The notes: generated by a model not told the origin, from the letters alone. Numbered from the stretch's first letter, positions 1 to 9,298 are shown. The stretch is DNA of 41,882 bases from Methanobacteriota archaeon (GCA_019347805.1 JAHWKR010000029.1:1-41882), one strand, 5' to 3'. Translations and numbers: made by a program.

Positions 1-1537
1 CCGCGTCGGATGCCTGTTTACTGGCTCGCAGTTCGGCGATGCGTCGTGGTGCGCGGTCGGCGGCGTTCTCGAGGTCGTTGATCTCCTCGTTGGTCTTCGC
101 CTGTTCCTTCTTCTTGTCGAAGAGTGCCTTCTCGAGGCGCTTGGCGCTGTCGCCGCTCACGGCGTCCTTGAGTTCCTCGAGCTCGATGTCGCACTCGTCG
201 ATGTCGGTCTTGGCGGTGTGCTCGTCGTTCTTGCGCTCTTCGAGGGCCCGTTCCAATGCCTCGCGCCGCTCGGTCATGCGGTCGAGGGCGAGGTCCTTGT
301 CATGGCGCTTGGCGGAGGTCGATTCGTAGTCCTTCTTCAGCTCGGCGAGCTTGCGCTGGACGCCCATGGCGTCGGAGTCGCTCTGGGCGATGGAGTCCTT
401 GGCGAGGGTGACGTCCTTGTCGAGTTTGTCTGCGGTCGCCTTGACGGCGGCGGCGTGCTCTTCGTGGGTCGTCGCTTCCTCTTCGGCGGCGGCGAACTCC
501 TTCTCGACGCGCTTGAGGTCGCGCTTGATCTCGCCGAGCTCGGTGTCGATCTCCTCGATCTCGTCCTTGGCGTGGTTGAGGGATTGTTCGGCCTTGGAGC
601 GTTTGTCGCGGAGCGCTTTGATCTGTTCCTGGATCTCGCGCAGTTCCTCGCCGCCGGTCTCGGAGATCTCTTCCTCGATCTCGGCGAGACGCCGTACTTT
701 ATCGCGTTCTTCGCCGCGCAGCACGTTGACCGCTTCGACCGCCTTGGCGCGGTCCTCTTCGAGTTTCTTGACCCGTTCGTGGGTGTTGGCGATGCGTCGC
801 TCGAGGTCGTGCTTGAGGACCAATGCGTGTTGGCCCTTGTTCTTCTTGAGGTCGTCGGAGAGTTCTTTCCAGCGCAGGGCGGCGTCGCGGTCCTTCTTGA
901 GCTGCCGGATGTTGCGTTCGATCTCACCGAGGACGATGCCGATGCGTTCCAGGTTCGCCTCGACCTCGCCGCGTTGGGCGTTGGCCTTGTCGATGTCCTT
1001 GTCGAACTCGGTGATGCCGGCGATGTCCTCGATGACCTGGCGGCGCTTGACCGCGCCCATGGTGACGATCTCGGTGACGTGGCCTTGGGTGACGATGTTG
1101 TAGCCGTCGGCGGAGATGCGGGCGTGGTCGAGGAGGTCGCTGAACTCCTTCATCGACGCCGCGCGCCCGTTAATGTAGAAATAGGAATAGTAGTTGTCGG
1201 GGTTGTCGGGTTTGGGGGCCAGGCGCACGCGGCGCGTGAGGATGACCTCGTCGTCGTCGACCGGCATGAGGCGGTCGGCGTTGTCGAAGGTGAGCGAGAC
1301 CTGGCATTCCTTGGCCGCCTTGCCGTCACGCCCGCCGTTGAAGATGAGCTCGCTTAGTTTCCCGGCGCGGATCGCCTTCGAGGAGCGCGGCCCGAGGACG
1401 AACAGGATGGCGTCGCCGATGTTCGATTTCCCGGACCCGTTCGGTCCCGTGATCGCGGTGAAGCCGCGCGAGAAAGGGACGCTGAGCTTCGTGCCGAAGC
1501 TCTTGAAGTTCTCCATGTGCACCTGTTTCAGATACAT
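1..1537 (-). CDS. smc: Chromosome segregation protein SMC, N-terminal part (gene runs off the left edge)
   Basis: SMC ATPases form dimers that organise and segregate the chromosome. The visible 512 codons read from an ATG whose start is fixed by an AAGGAG Shine-Dalgarno 8 bases upstream (complement of 1546-1551). The N-terminal head is complete: the Walker A motif GPNGSGKS is at about residues 31-38, and a Q-loop region (IVTQGHVTEI) is near residue 150. From about residue 180 the protein is a long, highly charged coiled coil rich in Glu, Lys, Arg and Ala. The hinge, second coiled coil and C-terminal head with the signature and Walker B motifs lie beyond the window. A large share of the opposite strand here is also open, which is a high-GC artefact. 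Confidence 0.95.
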   Translation of the reverse strand, partial: MYLKQVHMENFKSFGTKLSVPFSRGFTAITGPNGSGKSNIGDAILFVLGPRSSKAIRAGKLSELIFNGGRDGKAAKECQVSLTFDNADRLMPVDDDEVILTRRVRLAPKPDNPDNYYSYFYINGRAASMKEFSDLLDHARISADGYNIVTQGHVTEIVTMGAVKRRQVIEDIAGITEFDKDIDKANAQRGEVEANLERIGIVLGEIERNIRQLKKDRDAALRWKELSDDLKKNKGQHALVLKHDLERRIANTHERVKKLEEDRAKAVEAVNVLRGEERDKVRRLAEIEEEISETGGEELREIQEQIKALRDKRSKAEQSLNHAKDEIEEIDTELGEIKRDLKRVEKEFAAAEEEATTHEEHAAAVKATADKLDKDVTLAKDSIAQSDSDAMGVQRKLAELKKDYESTSAKRHDKDLALDRMTERREALERALEERKNDEHTAKTDIDECDIELEELKDAVSGDSAKRLEKALFDKKKEQAKTNEEINDLENAADRAPRRIAELRASKQASDA

Positions 1538-1932
1538 CGGGGCGGCTCCTTACGGAAGACGCGTCGGCCGGAGGGCCTGGTCGGAGGTCCGCGTGCACGA
1601 GGACCCCTTTCCCTGGTCGCCTCTCGACAGGGCTCAGGCTCTTGAGCCTTCCCACCACTGGGGCAGGCTCGGCTGAGTGCATCTTATCCCGATTCCGCTG
1701 AGGTCGCCCTCGGGTCATAAGCGTTGCGAGAAGACGCGATGTGTGACCTGGGCGCATGGAAATGAAGGTCCCGGCCGGACCACCCGACTATTTGCCGATT
1801 GTTCTGTCATGGCTGGGGAATCGGACAGGAGGCACCGCAGGGGCGCAAGCATTCGCCTGCCAGCGGTTACATAGGGCGACACATTGCTGTCTCCGTCTAC
1901 CGACGGTGTGTCGGTGGCAGGTGGTCCCAAAA
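1538..1932. other. Divergent intergenic region between smc and the secreted protein gene
   Basis: I see no convincing gene in these 395 bases; short open frames lack start signals and family features. A hairpin-forming inverted repeat GGCTCA-6 nt-TGAGCC lies at 1631-1648. A weak TATA-like TTACATA (1867-1873) precedes the plus-strand gene. Between it and the start is a 6-bp-arm inverted repeat ACCGAC-GGTGT-GTCGGT (1899-1915), where a transcript from that box would begin, so it could be an operator or a 5' hairpin. Candidate minus-strand promoter elements for smc (GGATAAG near 1683-1689, CTTATGA near 1714-1721) are weak. Confidence 0.4.
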
Positions 1933-3045
1933 ATGCGATTCACAGACACGATCCGATCGACCGCTGGACGGAGCCTGATGACCTTCCTCGTGCTCGGCCT
2001 CCTCCTCGGAGGCGCACCGGTGGGCCAGAGTGACCCCCAGAACGACGCCTTGGCGGCCATCGAGGACGCCATCGAAGCCTCGTCCGAAGCCGTCGCAGAG
2101 GAAGTCCAGCTCCTCATCGACACCTACACCGCAGGTGGACAGACGTCCGAACGCCTCCAGAAGGGCGGTGTCTCCTACACCAGGATCATCGTCGACTCCG
2201 ACGGCGACGGTGTGAACGACACGATCCTCGACCGGGACGGGGACGGCCGTGCCGACGCGTGGCTCCTCGAATACACGGTCAGGGAGAACTGCCGAAGCGA
2301 GGCCCCTCCGCTGTTCAAGATCCCGAGCATCTTCGTCCACCAATGGCTCCCGCCCTACCTCCTTGATGAGCTCGTTCCGTGGGTGAGCGGGGAGAAGCCC
2401 GCCAACGATTGTTACGACGAGGCGGCCGAGACGGACCAGACGCACCCGTCCCGTATGACGACGCTCGTCGCGATGAACGCCCAGTTCGACCAGTCCCGCA
2501 GGTCCTTCATCACGAGCGACTACGTCTACACCCCTCAAAACGGCTCACCCCCCGCCGCCATGTTCGTCGACCGCGCCGATGGGACCGCCTACTTCGCCCA
2601 GGCGACCCTCGCCACGCAAGGGAGCCAGGTGGGGCTCACCCTCTGGACCAACGCCGATGATGCGATCCGACCCGCGAGCGAGCGCTCCGGTGCAGAAGGA
2701 CCTGTCCCGTTCGCCACTTTCACCCTGGACCATGCGGACACCTCCCGGCTCCTTGTGCTTCAGGTCCACGACGAGGACCTCCAGACCCATGATGGCGATG
2801 TGGAAGGCTTAGGGCCTTTCGTGGCGCCGTTCCTCCTCGACGAAGTGGTCCTGCTCCCGGCCCATGACCCCGACCAGGACGGCCACTGGACCCAGTACGA
2901 ACTCGCCACATTACCGATGGCGAACCCGTACAACCGCTACTCGGTGCCCTTCGACGCCGACGGCGACGGCTGTCGCACGGACGACGGGGGGGAGACGCGC
3001 GACCAAGACCGGTCCGCCGACGTCAATCCGTGCGCGTCTGCGTGA
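1933..3045 (+). CDS. Secreted protein with DxDxDG calcium-binding-type repeats, paralogue of the N-terminal module of the 1387-residue protein
   Basis: The 370-residue product has an N-terminal hydrophobic export signal (about residues 14-31) and no C-terminal membrane segment, so it is probably secreted. Residues about 41-352 match residues about 118-426 of the large protein encoded at 36517-40680. Shared motifs include DSDGDG and DGDGRADAW, FVHQWLPPY, CYDEAAETDQTH, SFITSDY and LWTNA. Asp-rich loops at about 88-106 and in the last 60 residues resemble calcium-binding EF-hand/thrombospondin-3 loops. I do not recognise the family and give no enzymatic function. The ATG at 1933 is preferred because an open frame extending upstream to 1756 would put a non-signal sequence before the signal peptide. 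Confidence 0.85.
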   Translation: MRFTDTIRSTAGRSLMTFLVLGLLLGGAPVGQSDPQNDALAAIEDAIEASSEAVAEEVQLLIDTYTAGGQTSERLQKGGVSYTRIIVDSDGDGVNDTILDRDGDGRADAWLLEYTVRENCRSEAPPLFKIPSIFVHQWLPPYLLDELVPWVSGEKPANDCYDEAAETDQTHPSRMTTLVAMNAQFDQSRRSFITSDYVYTPQNGSPPAAMFVDRADGTAYFAQATLATQGSQVGLTLWTNADDAIRPASERSGAEGPVPFATFTLDHADTSRLLVLQVHDEDLQTHDGDVEGLGPFVAPFLLDEVVLLPAHDPDQDGHWTQYELATLPMANPYNRYSVPFDADGDGCRTDDGGETRDQDRSADVNPCASA

Positions 3046-3068
3046 GGGATACGACGTCCGCATCTTCT

Positions 3069-3098
3069 CCCGATCTCTTTCTTCCCGATCTCTTTCTT
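3069..3098. repeat. Perfect tandem duplication of a 15-bp pyrimidine-rich unit
   Basis: Two back-to-back copies of CCCGATCTCTTTCTT sit between two convergent genes. On the plus strand this is T/C-rich, like archaeal termination regions, so it may act as the terminator of the upstream secreted-protein gene. No hairpin is needed for that role. Confidence 0.6.
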
Positions 3099-3171
3099 CG
3101 CCTGCTGGGCCACCTGCCATGGCCGGTGACCGCGGCGTCGTCCGGGCCGGCCGCTCCGTCCCTCGAGCGGT

Positions 3172-4800
3172 TCAGCGCATCTCGCGGATGTCGCGCAGGG
3201 CCTTGGCGACGGCGGGGTCGAGCACCCACACCCCCGGGGCGACCTCGTGGTAGGCCGGATGCTCGGGGGCGACGTCGTCGATGATGATCGTGATCTCCTT
3301 GTTGACCAGCCAGACGCCGTCGCTGTTCTTGCCACGCAGGTAGGCGACGTAGTCCTCACCGTTCACAGGGGGACTGCCGGGTATCAACCATGTGACCGGT
3401 TCCTTCCCGGTCATCGCCGCGAAAACAGGGGCTTTCCAGGGATGTGTGAGGAAGACGGGGTGCGTGTCGCCGACGTCGCGTGCCGCCTGGAACCGCTTCC
3501 AATCCCTCTCCTCGATGACATGGTAGTAGGGCTCGTCGAGGTGTTGTGCGACGGCCGGTGTGGCGACGGCACCCCCGATGAGCGCTGCGGCGACGACGGC
3601 GAGCGCCATCACCGCAGGCCCTAGCCGCATGTCCGGATATTCTTCATGCACCTTCGCCTCGACACGCCGGAGGCCGATGACGATGAGCCCGACCGCGCCG
3701 ACGACGAGATAGGCGACCGGCACCGTCGCGAAGAGTGCGAACGGTTGGTGCCAGCGGTCGTAGAGCGCGTAGCTGCTCAGGTCGAAGAGCTGGTTCATGA
3801 CGATGAACGCGAACGCCACGACACCCGCGATGGTGGCGGCCACCATCGGGATCCGCGCCGCTCCTTCCGGTGGACGGTAGGCCATCCAGGTGATGCCGAG
3901 GACCCAGGCGATGAGGAACGGGATGCCCAAGAGGTCGAAGGCGGTGAAGTCGATGGGCAGGAAGCTGATGCGGTCGATCTCCCCTTGCACGTCCGGCCGG
4001 AAGCCTTCGTAGAACCAGACGAGCGGCAGCAGGATGCCGACGATGAGCAAGAGGAGGTTACGCCGTTCCGCCCGCACCAGGACGGGCAACGAGGCGAGGA
4101 CGAGGAGGACGAGCGCGAAGCCGGCGATGAGATGGATGAAGAACGACCAGGCGCCCGCCATGAGAAGGAGAAGGAGCGACCGACGGTCGAAGCCGGAAAC
4201 ACGTTGCAGCACCATCGCGGCGGCGATCCAGGCGAGTCCGATGCCGATCGGGACGAAGAAGCCGATGCCGAGGAAACGTGCGGTCGTCGGCACGAGGGCG
4301 ACGAAGGCGGCGGCGAGCGGTGCGCCCCGCCATGGATGGAGGGCGGCCCAGAGGAGTGTCGCGGTGAGGCCAGCCCAGAGGGTCGGGACGAGGCGGATGA
4401 GGTCCATCCAGCCGATCCCGGACATCTCCTGGTAGCCGGCGAAGGCGACGTAGAAGCCTTTTTCGTGCACCAGCCCGCGCAACGAGAGGGGCCCTTCGTC
4501 GTGCTCCGCGCCCGTGTAGGGTGAGGGATGCCGCAGGGAATCGCTCTCTTGCATCGCGGCCATACGCGCCCAATGCATCGGTTCGTCGACGTGCACGGGG
4601 TATTCGTGGTCGTCGCGTCCCCCGCGCTGCCAATCGACATAGGCCATCGTCAGGCGGGTCCAGGGATCGCGCTCGTCGTCATCGTCGAGGTGCGTGTCCA
4701 TGTGCGGCAGGTAGGTGACGAGGCCGACGAAAAGGAGAGCGACACCGAGGAGCGCCAGGTCCCACAGGAAGGGGCGTCTGGAGTGGTCCTGGGGCCGCAC
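3172..4800 (-). CDS. Polytopic membrane protein, possibly GT-C-type glycosyltransferase-like
   Basis: The 542-residue protein has one membrane segment at about residues 13-32, then a long acidic loop (about 33-110) containing HVDEPMHW near residue 72, and roughly ten further membrane segments to about residue 430. A soluble C-terminal domain of about 100 residues follows. This arrangement of an acidic residue pair in the first outside loop, a multi-pass core and a C-terminal soluble domain is seen in GT-C enzymes that use lipid-linked sugars. The similarity is architectural only. The start is a GTG just before the first membrane segment. The gene converges with the secreted-protein gene and diverges from the small membrane protein at 4886. 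An unknown membrane protein is the alternative. Confidence 0.75.
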   Translation of the reverse strand: MRPQDHSRRPFLWDLALLGVALLFVGLVTYLPHMDTHLDDDDERDPWTRLTMAYVDWQRGGRDDHEYPVHVDEPMHWARMAAMQESDSLRHPSPYTGAEHDEGPLSLRGLVHEKGFYVAFAGYQEMSGIGWMDLIRLVPTLWAGLTATLLWAALHPWRGAPLAAAFVALVPTTARFLGIGFFVPIGIGLAWIAAAMVLQRVSGFDRRSLLLLLMAGAWSFFIHLIAGFALVLLVLASLPVLVRAERRNLLLLIVGILLPLVWFYEGFRPDVQGEIDRISFLPIDFTAFDLLGIPFLIAWVLGITWMAYRPPEGAARIPMVAATIAGVVAFAFIVMNQLFDLSSYALYDRWHQPFALFATVPVAYLVVGAVGLIVIGLRRVEAKVHEEYPDMRLGPAVMALAVVAAALIGGAVATPAVAQHLDEPYYHVIEERDWKRFQAARDVGDTHPVFLTHPWKAPVFAAMTGKEPVTWLIPGSPPVNGEDYVAYLRGKNSDGVWLVNKEITIIIDDVAPEHPAYHEVAPGVWVLDPAVAKALRDIREMR

Positions 4801-4885
4801 GGGGCTTCGATGGCCGTGTCCGCCCTTTCAATGTTTCGCGGTCGGAGACCGGTACCGAGATATGGCGGGACCTTGAGTCGGTGGC

Positions 4886-5176
4886 GTGCTCGAGGCGTTC
4901 GATCCTTTGCGCTTCCTGGCCGGGACGGCCCTCTATCTGTTGCCCGGGGTCGTCTGGACCTGGGCCCTTGCACCGCGGCTCGCCTGGTTCCAGAAGGTGC
5001 CGCTTTCGGTCGTGGTGGCGTTCACGGTGCAACCGGGGGTCCTCTTCCTCCTGCATCTGCTTTTTTCGGTCCCGCTCGACCTTGCCACGAACGTCTTCCT
5101 GGCGGTGGCGCTGGCGCTCCTCGGGACCGCGGTCCTTGTGCGACGCTGGACGTCGCGCCATCTGGTCGCTGCCTGA
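4886..5176 (+). CDS. Small two- to three-pass membrane protein of unknown function
   Basis: The 96-residue product begins at GTG and contains hydrophobic stretches at about residues 10-28, 41-62 and 67-86, with a final basic tail. I do not recognise a family. It lies 18 bases upstream of the large permease gene on the same strand and may be cotranscribed with it. No strong Shine-Dalgarno is visible. Confidence 0.6.
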   Translation: MLEAFDPLRFLAGTALYLLPGVVWTWALAPRLAWFQKVPLSVVVAFTVQPGVLFLLHLLFSVPLDLATNVFLAVALALLGTAVLVRRWTSRHLVAA

Positions 5177-5194
5177 TGGCGGTCGCTTGACCAA

Positions 5195-8149
5195 ATGCTA
5201 CATATGCAGCGCCTCTACACGGCCCCCGTGCTCCTTGCCCGGGCCTTCTGGTTCTCGGTGACGCCGCGCGCCGTCTTGGCCATCGCGGCCGTGGCGCTCG
5301 CGGTCGCCTATGCGCTGGTGGCGGTCGGGGCGGTCACCGCGCTCGGGACCGAGAGCGCTGCGGTGGAGCGGGCGAAGGCGGACCCGGGGTTCGCACTGGT
5401 GCGCCCGGACGGCGCCGCGTTCCCCGATGACGCCGCACCGGAGGGGGCGCTCTTGCTGCGCACCGCTTTCGTCGATGGGGCGCGTGTGGCGACGTTGGAG
5501 CCGTGGCCGTTCGATGCGGGGGTCGTCTTCGCGAGCGGCCATGTGGGGCCGGTCCCGGCCGCTTCGTGGTCGGACGGGCTCTCGGTCAACCGGACGCGCG
5601 TCGACTTCGCCCCGCCCGATGCGTTCACCGTGCCACCGGAGCGGTTCGCGGCCGTCGCGGGCGAGCGCGCCGCTCTTGCCGTCGCCGCGTTCGTCGCAGG
5701 GCCCGAGGCGCCGCAGGCCGCGGGGTTCGAGGTCGTGCCGTGGCGCGGCGTGGGGGAGTTCTATTCGGCGGGTGCCGAGGAGACGCGTTCCGCGCTCGGG
5801 GGGGTGGTCCTTGCGGCCGGTTTCGTCACTGCGTTGTTGTCATCGGGTTTCGTGCACCTTGAGGTGCAGGCGCGTCGTCGCGACCTCGCCACGGTGGAAG
5901 CGCTCGCGGGTCGCCGGTTGGTCGATCGCCTGGTCATCGGCCGCGCGGTCGTCCTTGTTGGCCTCGGAATGACCTTCGGTCTGGTGCTCGCCGCCGTCGT
6001 GTTGCGCTTGGGCCATCTGGTCGGCACCGCGTCGTTCGCCCTCGACCCGTTGTGGACGACGCTTGTCCTTGTCGTCGCGGGCGGTGCGGGCGTCTTCGCT
6101 GGGACGCTCGCCGGCATGCGTGCCTACAGGCGCCATCGCCCCGGTTCCCAGCCGGACGTGGAGCGGTTCAAGGGGCCGGTCCGTTTCCTGTTTGTGACGC
6201 CGCGTGTCTTCGCCGGGGTGTTCGTCGCGGCGCTCCTGGCCACGACGGTCCTCACCGTGGTCATCGAGACGGCGGCCATCCCGGTCGAGCTGTTCGGTGA
6301 GCGCGAGGATACGGTCGTGTTGTTGGAGTCGCAAGGCAATCCGTTGCGTGGTCAGGCCGACCGATTCCTCGGCGAGCATGCACACCGGCTCGAAGAGGTG
6401 GAGGCGGCCATGCCCGAGACCTATGCACCGACGATCTGGAACGGCCACCCGCTCCTTGTCAAGGGGACCGCGGTGGAGGCGTGGCGGACGTTCGCCGCTC
6501 CAGGACTCGTCTCTGGGGATTGGCCGCAGCATCCCGGTGAGGCGATGGCCGGTGCCCGTGTCGCGGCCCGCCTCGGGCTCTCGCCGGGGGACGTCGTCAT
6601 CGTCCCGATGTCGTACCATGTGGGGGTCGAGCGGCTCCGGGTGGTGGGCGTGCACGAGACCGGCGGGCTCGCCGACGACGAGCTGTTCGTGGACCTCGAC
6701 ACGGCCGGACGCCTGGCGGGCCTTCCTGCGGACAAGACCACGCTCGTGCGCATCCGCCTCGCCGACCCGGGCTTGTCCTGGTCCTCGGTCGCGCCTTCGG
6801 CGGGGATCGCCTTCGTCGACCTTTCCATCTCGCCGGAGCGTCCGCCGCCGCTCACGCCTGCGACGGTGGAGGTGCGCGCGCTCAATTTCGCCGGTTCGGA
6901 ACGGGTGCGTGGGCTCGCGGTGCGTCTCGACGGTGTCCTTGTCGCGTCGGAGACCGTGCGGCTCGAAGGCCACGGCGAATCGGTCCACCGGTTCCCGATC
7001 CTCACGCCTGCGGCCACCACGTTCGAACTCCAGGTGAACCCGACGCGCGAGGTGGGGGCTTCGCTGGAGGGGCTTGTGGTGGCGGCGCCCGGCGTCGCTC
7101 GGCCCGGCGAGCGCATCGAGGTGACCGTCCGGGACACCTCGGGCGCGGCGGCACCCGGGGCGGAACTGCTCGTCGACGGGGTCCTGCGTACGACGGCGGA
7201 CACGGCGGGGCGCGCTTCGTTGACGTTGGACGCGCCCGCCTTGGTCACCCTGTCCGCGCTGCGCGGCGAGTTGGCAGGTGGGACACAGGTGCGTGTCGCG
7301 CCCGCCGCTTGGGATGATGAGGCGCGCATCGTGGTCGAGCGTCTCTTCGTGCATCCATCGGAGCCGCTCGAGGACGGTCGGCATCGGGTGCGGGCGGAGG
7401 CGGTGGTCGTGAACCTGGGTGGTTCCGCGGGCGAGGCGTCGACACGATGGCAGGTCGACGGCGATGCGCGCGCTGCGCTCGACGTGTCGCTGCCGTCGGC
7501 GGTGCGGCGGACCGTGGTGACGACGGTGACGGTGACGCCGGGTGCGCACGAATTCTCCCTGTTCGGGGTCTCCGTCGGTTTCACCACCTCGACCGTCTCG
7601 TCGGGCCCTGAGGCGCCGCGTTCCATCGAGGAGGTGCTGGCCGCGAAACGTGCCGAGGCGCGGAGTGGCGGCGGTGACGGCCGCACGGCTCCGTTCCTGG
7701 AGGATGTCTTCGCGGGTTTCGGGACGGCGACGGCGATGGTGATGGTGGCGACGCTGTTGCACACCGGTTCGCTCGTCTGGGTCGCTGTGGTGCGCGAGGT
7801 GCGCGAACGGCAGGAGGTGGTGCGGACGTTGCGGGCGCTCGGGGCCGGGGACCATCAGATCGAGTGGCGTTCGGTCCGTGACACGTTCCTGTCCGCGGCA
7901 CCGGCGATCCTTGCCGGTGTGACGTTGGCGGTGGTGCTGCTTGCCCTCGGTCGTGCGGCGGGCTGGCCGGTCGCCTTCGGTCATGTCCTGCCGACGGGGG
8001 AGGCGTGGGGGGTGCGCATCAAGACCGGTGTGGCCCTTCTGGTCATCGCGTTCGTGGCGGCGTTCTATGCGGTGCAGGGGCGGAGGCGACGTGCGGTGGC
8101 GGTCGAGGAGCCGAAGGGTGTGCGGGAGCTCGTGGGGTCGGCGCGATGA
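5195..8149 (+). CDS. FtsX-like ABC-type permease with inserted Ig-like/CARDB-type extracellular domains
   Basis: The 984-residue protein starts with a membrane anchor (about 25-50) and has a first FtsX-like three-helix block at about 190-310. A second membrane entry is near 335-360, followed by a MacB-type periplasmic-like region. A large extracellular part at about 540-800 looks like beta-sandwich adhesion or CARDB/Ig-like domains, and a second FtsX block occupies about 840-970. FtsX/MacB permeases normally work with an ATPase to move or release substrates at the outer face, but no ATPase is encoded nearby. The start is uncertain: ATGs at 5195 and 5204 overlap a TATA-like CTACATAT (5198-5205), and a transcript from that box would begin at the in-frame GTG at 5228. 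The stop overlaps the next start (ATGA). Confidence 0.85.
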   Translation: MLHMQRLYTAPVLLARAFWFSVTPRAVLAIAAVALAVAYALVAVGAVTALGTESAAVERAKADPGFALVRPDGAAFPDDAAPEGALLLRTAFVDGARVATLEPWPFDAGVVFASGHVGPVPAASWSDGLSVNRTRVDFAPPDAFTVPPERFAAVAGERAALAVAAFVAGPEAPQAAGFEVVPWRGVGEFYSAGAEETRSALGGVVLAAGFVTALLSSGFVHLEVQARRRDLATVEALAGRRLVDRLVIGRAVVLVGLGMTFGLVLAAVVLRLGHLVGTASFALDPLWTTLVLVVAGGAGVFAGTLAGMRAYRRHRPGSQPDVERFKGPVRFLFVTPRVFAGVFVAALLATTVLTVVIETAAIPVELFGEREDTVVLLESQGNPLRGQADRFLGEHAHRLEEVEAAMPETYAPTIWNGHPLLVKGTAVEAWRTFAAPGLVSGDWPQHPGEAMAGARVAARLGLSPGDVVIVPMSYHVGVERLRVVGVHETGGLADDELFVDLDTAGRLAGLPADKTTLVRIRLADPGLSWSSVAPSAGIAFVDLSISPERPPPLTPATVEVRALNFAGSERVRGLAVRLDGVLVASETVRLEGHGESVHRFPILTPAATTFELQVNPTREVGASLEGLVVAAPGVARPGERIEVTVRDTSGAAAPGAELLVDGVLRTTADTAGRASLTLDAPALVTLSALRGELAGGTQVRVAPAAWDDEARIVVERLFVHPSEPLEDGRHRVRAEAVVVNLGGSAGEASTRWQVDGDARAALDVSLPSAVRRTVVTTVTVTPGAHEFSLFGVSVGFTTSTVSSGPEAPRSIEEVLAAKRAEARSGGGDGRTAPFLEDVFAGFGTATAMVMVATLLHTGSLVWVAVVREVRERQEVVRTLRALGAGDHQIEWRSVRDTFLSAAPAILAGVTLAVVLLALGRAAGWPVAFGHVLPTGEAWGVRIKTGVALLVIAFVAAFYAVQGRRRRAVAVEEPKGVRELVGSAR

Positions 8150-9132
8150 GGGAGCCGTCGGTCTCGCGGGCGAAGCGTGCGTCCGAGGAGAACGTCCTGC
8201 TTCTTGTGGCGGGGCTCGTCCCGGTCGTCGTCTTGGCCGTGCTGGCGTCCGGTTCCTGGTCGGCGTTCGCGGTGGGTCTCGTGGTCGCTGCCGTCGTGGG
8301 GGTGTTTTCAGCGTGGCGTTCGGGCGATCTGTTGGTGGGGGTCCTCGCGGGGGGTCTCGCGCCGCTCCTGGTCCCGGACGGCTTTGCGCTCATTGGTGGG
8401 ACCGGTCTTGCTTTGGGCTTGGCGCTGGCGGGTCTGTTCGCGAACCCGTGGCCGCTTCTGTTGTCCCTTGGGGGTGTCCCGTTTTCGTCCGCGCTCGGCG
8501 CCACTGCGGTCGGCATGGCCATCGTGCTTTTCCTGACATGGTCCAGGGCGGGTTGGGCCGGTCGTCTGGGTGGGCTGCTCTTGGTCGTCGGGGGCGTGGT
8601 GTTGTCACGCGGGTCACCGATCCCGCTTTTTGCGCTCGTCGTCGCCTTCCCCTTGCGGTGGATGATGCAGCATCCGGCTCGGTTGCGCCTTGCGCCTGTG
8701 GTGCGGGACATCGGCTTCATCGCGGCGGCGGTCCCTGCCACGTTCTTCTTCGTCCTCGCGGCGGTCGGCCGGAGCGGAGACGTGGGGGGCGATGTCCTCG
8801 TGGCGTCCGCTTGGGGTCTTTTCGCTCTGGGGGTGCTGTTCTTCGCCGGTGCGCTCGGTCTCGCTTGGCTCTATGAGGCGGTCCCGCCGGACGCCGAGGC
8901 GCTTTTGGGGGCGCTGTTGGTGGGTGCGGTCGCGGTGGTGTGGGAGACCGCGGCGGGCCGCTTGTCGGTCGCAGCGGGTGTCGTGGCGCTCGTCTGGGCG
9001 GTCGTGGCCTGGCCGGTCGCGCTCGGTGTCAGACGGCTTGTCGGCGTGGCGGGACGGTGGCGGCTTTTCGTCGTCCTCGGGGTCGTGGGGATCGCTTTCG
9101 CGGCCACGCTTGTGCGACCACTTTTGGCGTGA
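8146..9132 (+). CDS. Polytopic membrane protein of unknown function
   Basis: The 328-residue product has about ten hydrophobic segments rich in Val, Leu, Gly and Ala, with short loops and no recognisable catalytic motif. Its ATG overlaps the stop of the FtsX-like permease gene (ATGA), so the two are very likely translated in coupled fashion and may form one complex. The open frame extends further upstream, but that part is Cys/Gly-rich shadow sequence inside the permease gene and is not hydrophobic. Confidence 0.75.
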   Translation: MREPSVSRAKRASEENVLLLVAGLVPVVVLAVLASGSWSAFAVGLVVAAVVGVFSAWRSGDLLVGVLAGGLAPLLVPDGFALIGGTGLALGLALAGLFANPWPLLLSLGGVPFSSALGATAVGMAIVLFLTWSRAGWAGRLGGLLLVVGGVVLSRGSPIPLFALVVAFPLRWMMQHPARLRLAPVVRDIGFIAAAVPATFFFVLAAVGRSGDVGGDVLVASAWGLFALGVLFFAGALGLAWLYEAVPPDAEALLGALLVGAVAVVWETAAGRLSVAAGVVALVWAVVAWPVALGVRRLVGVAGRWRLFVVLGVVGIAFAATLVRPLLA

Positions 9133-9207
9133 ATCGGGCGTCTGGCCTCCGCTGCGACCGGACGCCGCGTGACGGTTCGGTCCCTGGTCATCCCTTGACA
9201 GAAAATG

Positions 9208-9215
9208 CTTTTATA
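9208..9215 (+). promoter_or_regulatory. TATA-like box for the Gly-Tyr-rich surface protein gene
   Basis: CTTTTATA is preceded by the purine-rich GAAAATG, as expected for a TFB-recognition element. A start site 25-28 bases downstream (about 9236-9240) would leave a leader of about 60 bases. It lies too close to the ATG at 9224 for that codon to be used and supports the GTG at 9299. Confidence 0.7.
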
Positions 9216-9298
9216 GTGGAACCATGTCGGTGATGATTCACGGGTCAAATGTCGACGGTATGGTCTGCCGTCTGCTGACCGGTTCAGGAGGTCTCACG

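Noticed and set aside
218-1357. Long open frame on the plus strand opposite smc
   Set aside because: It is antisense to a clear SMC coding sequence and is Leu/Val/Asp/Gly-biased in a way produced by reversed Glu/Lys/Arg-rich coiled-coil codons.
1538-1760. Possible tRNA or structured RNA near the hairpin at 1631-1648
   Set aside because: The stem does not extend into a cloverleaf and no T-loop or anticodon arm consensus is visible.
1677-1874. 65-codon frame between smc and the secreted protein
   Set aside because: No start signal, no hydrophobic or domain pattern, and it overlaps the promoter region of the next gene.
3646-4524. Plus-strand frame rich in Asp, Glu and Arg
   Set aside because: Antisense to a multi-pass membrane protein; the extreme charge is the mirror of hydrophobic codons.
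5840-7984. 714-codon minus-strand frame
   Set aside because: Antisense to the FtsX-like permease, very Arg/His-rich with no domain or start signal; high-GC artefact.
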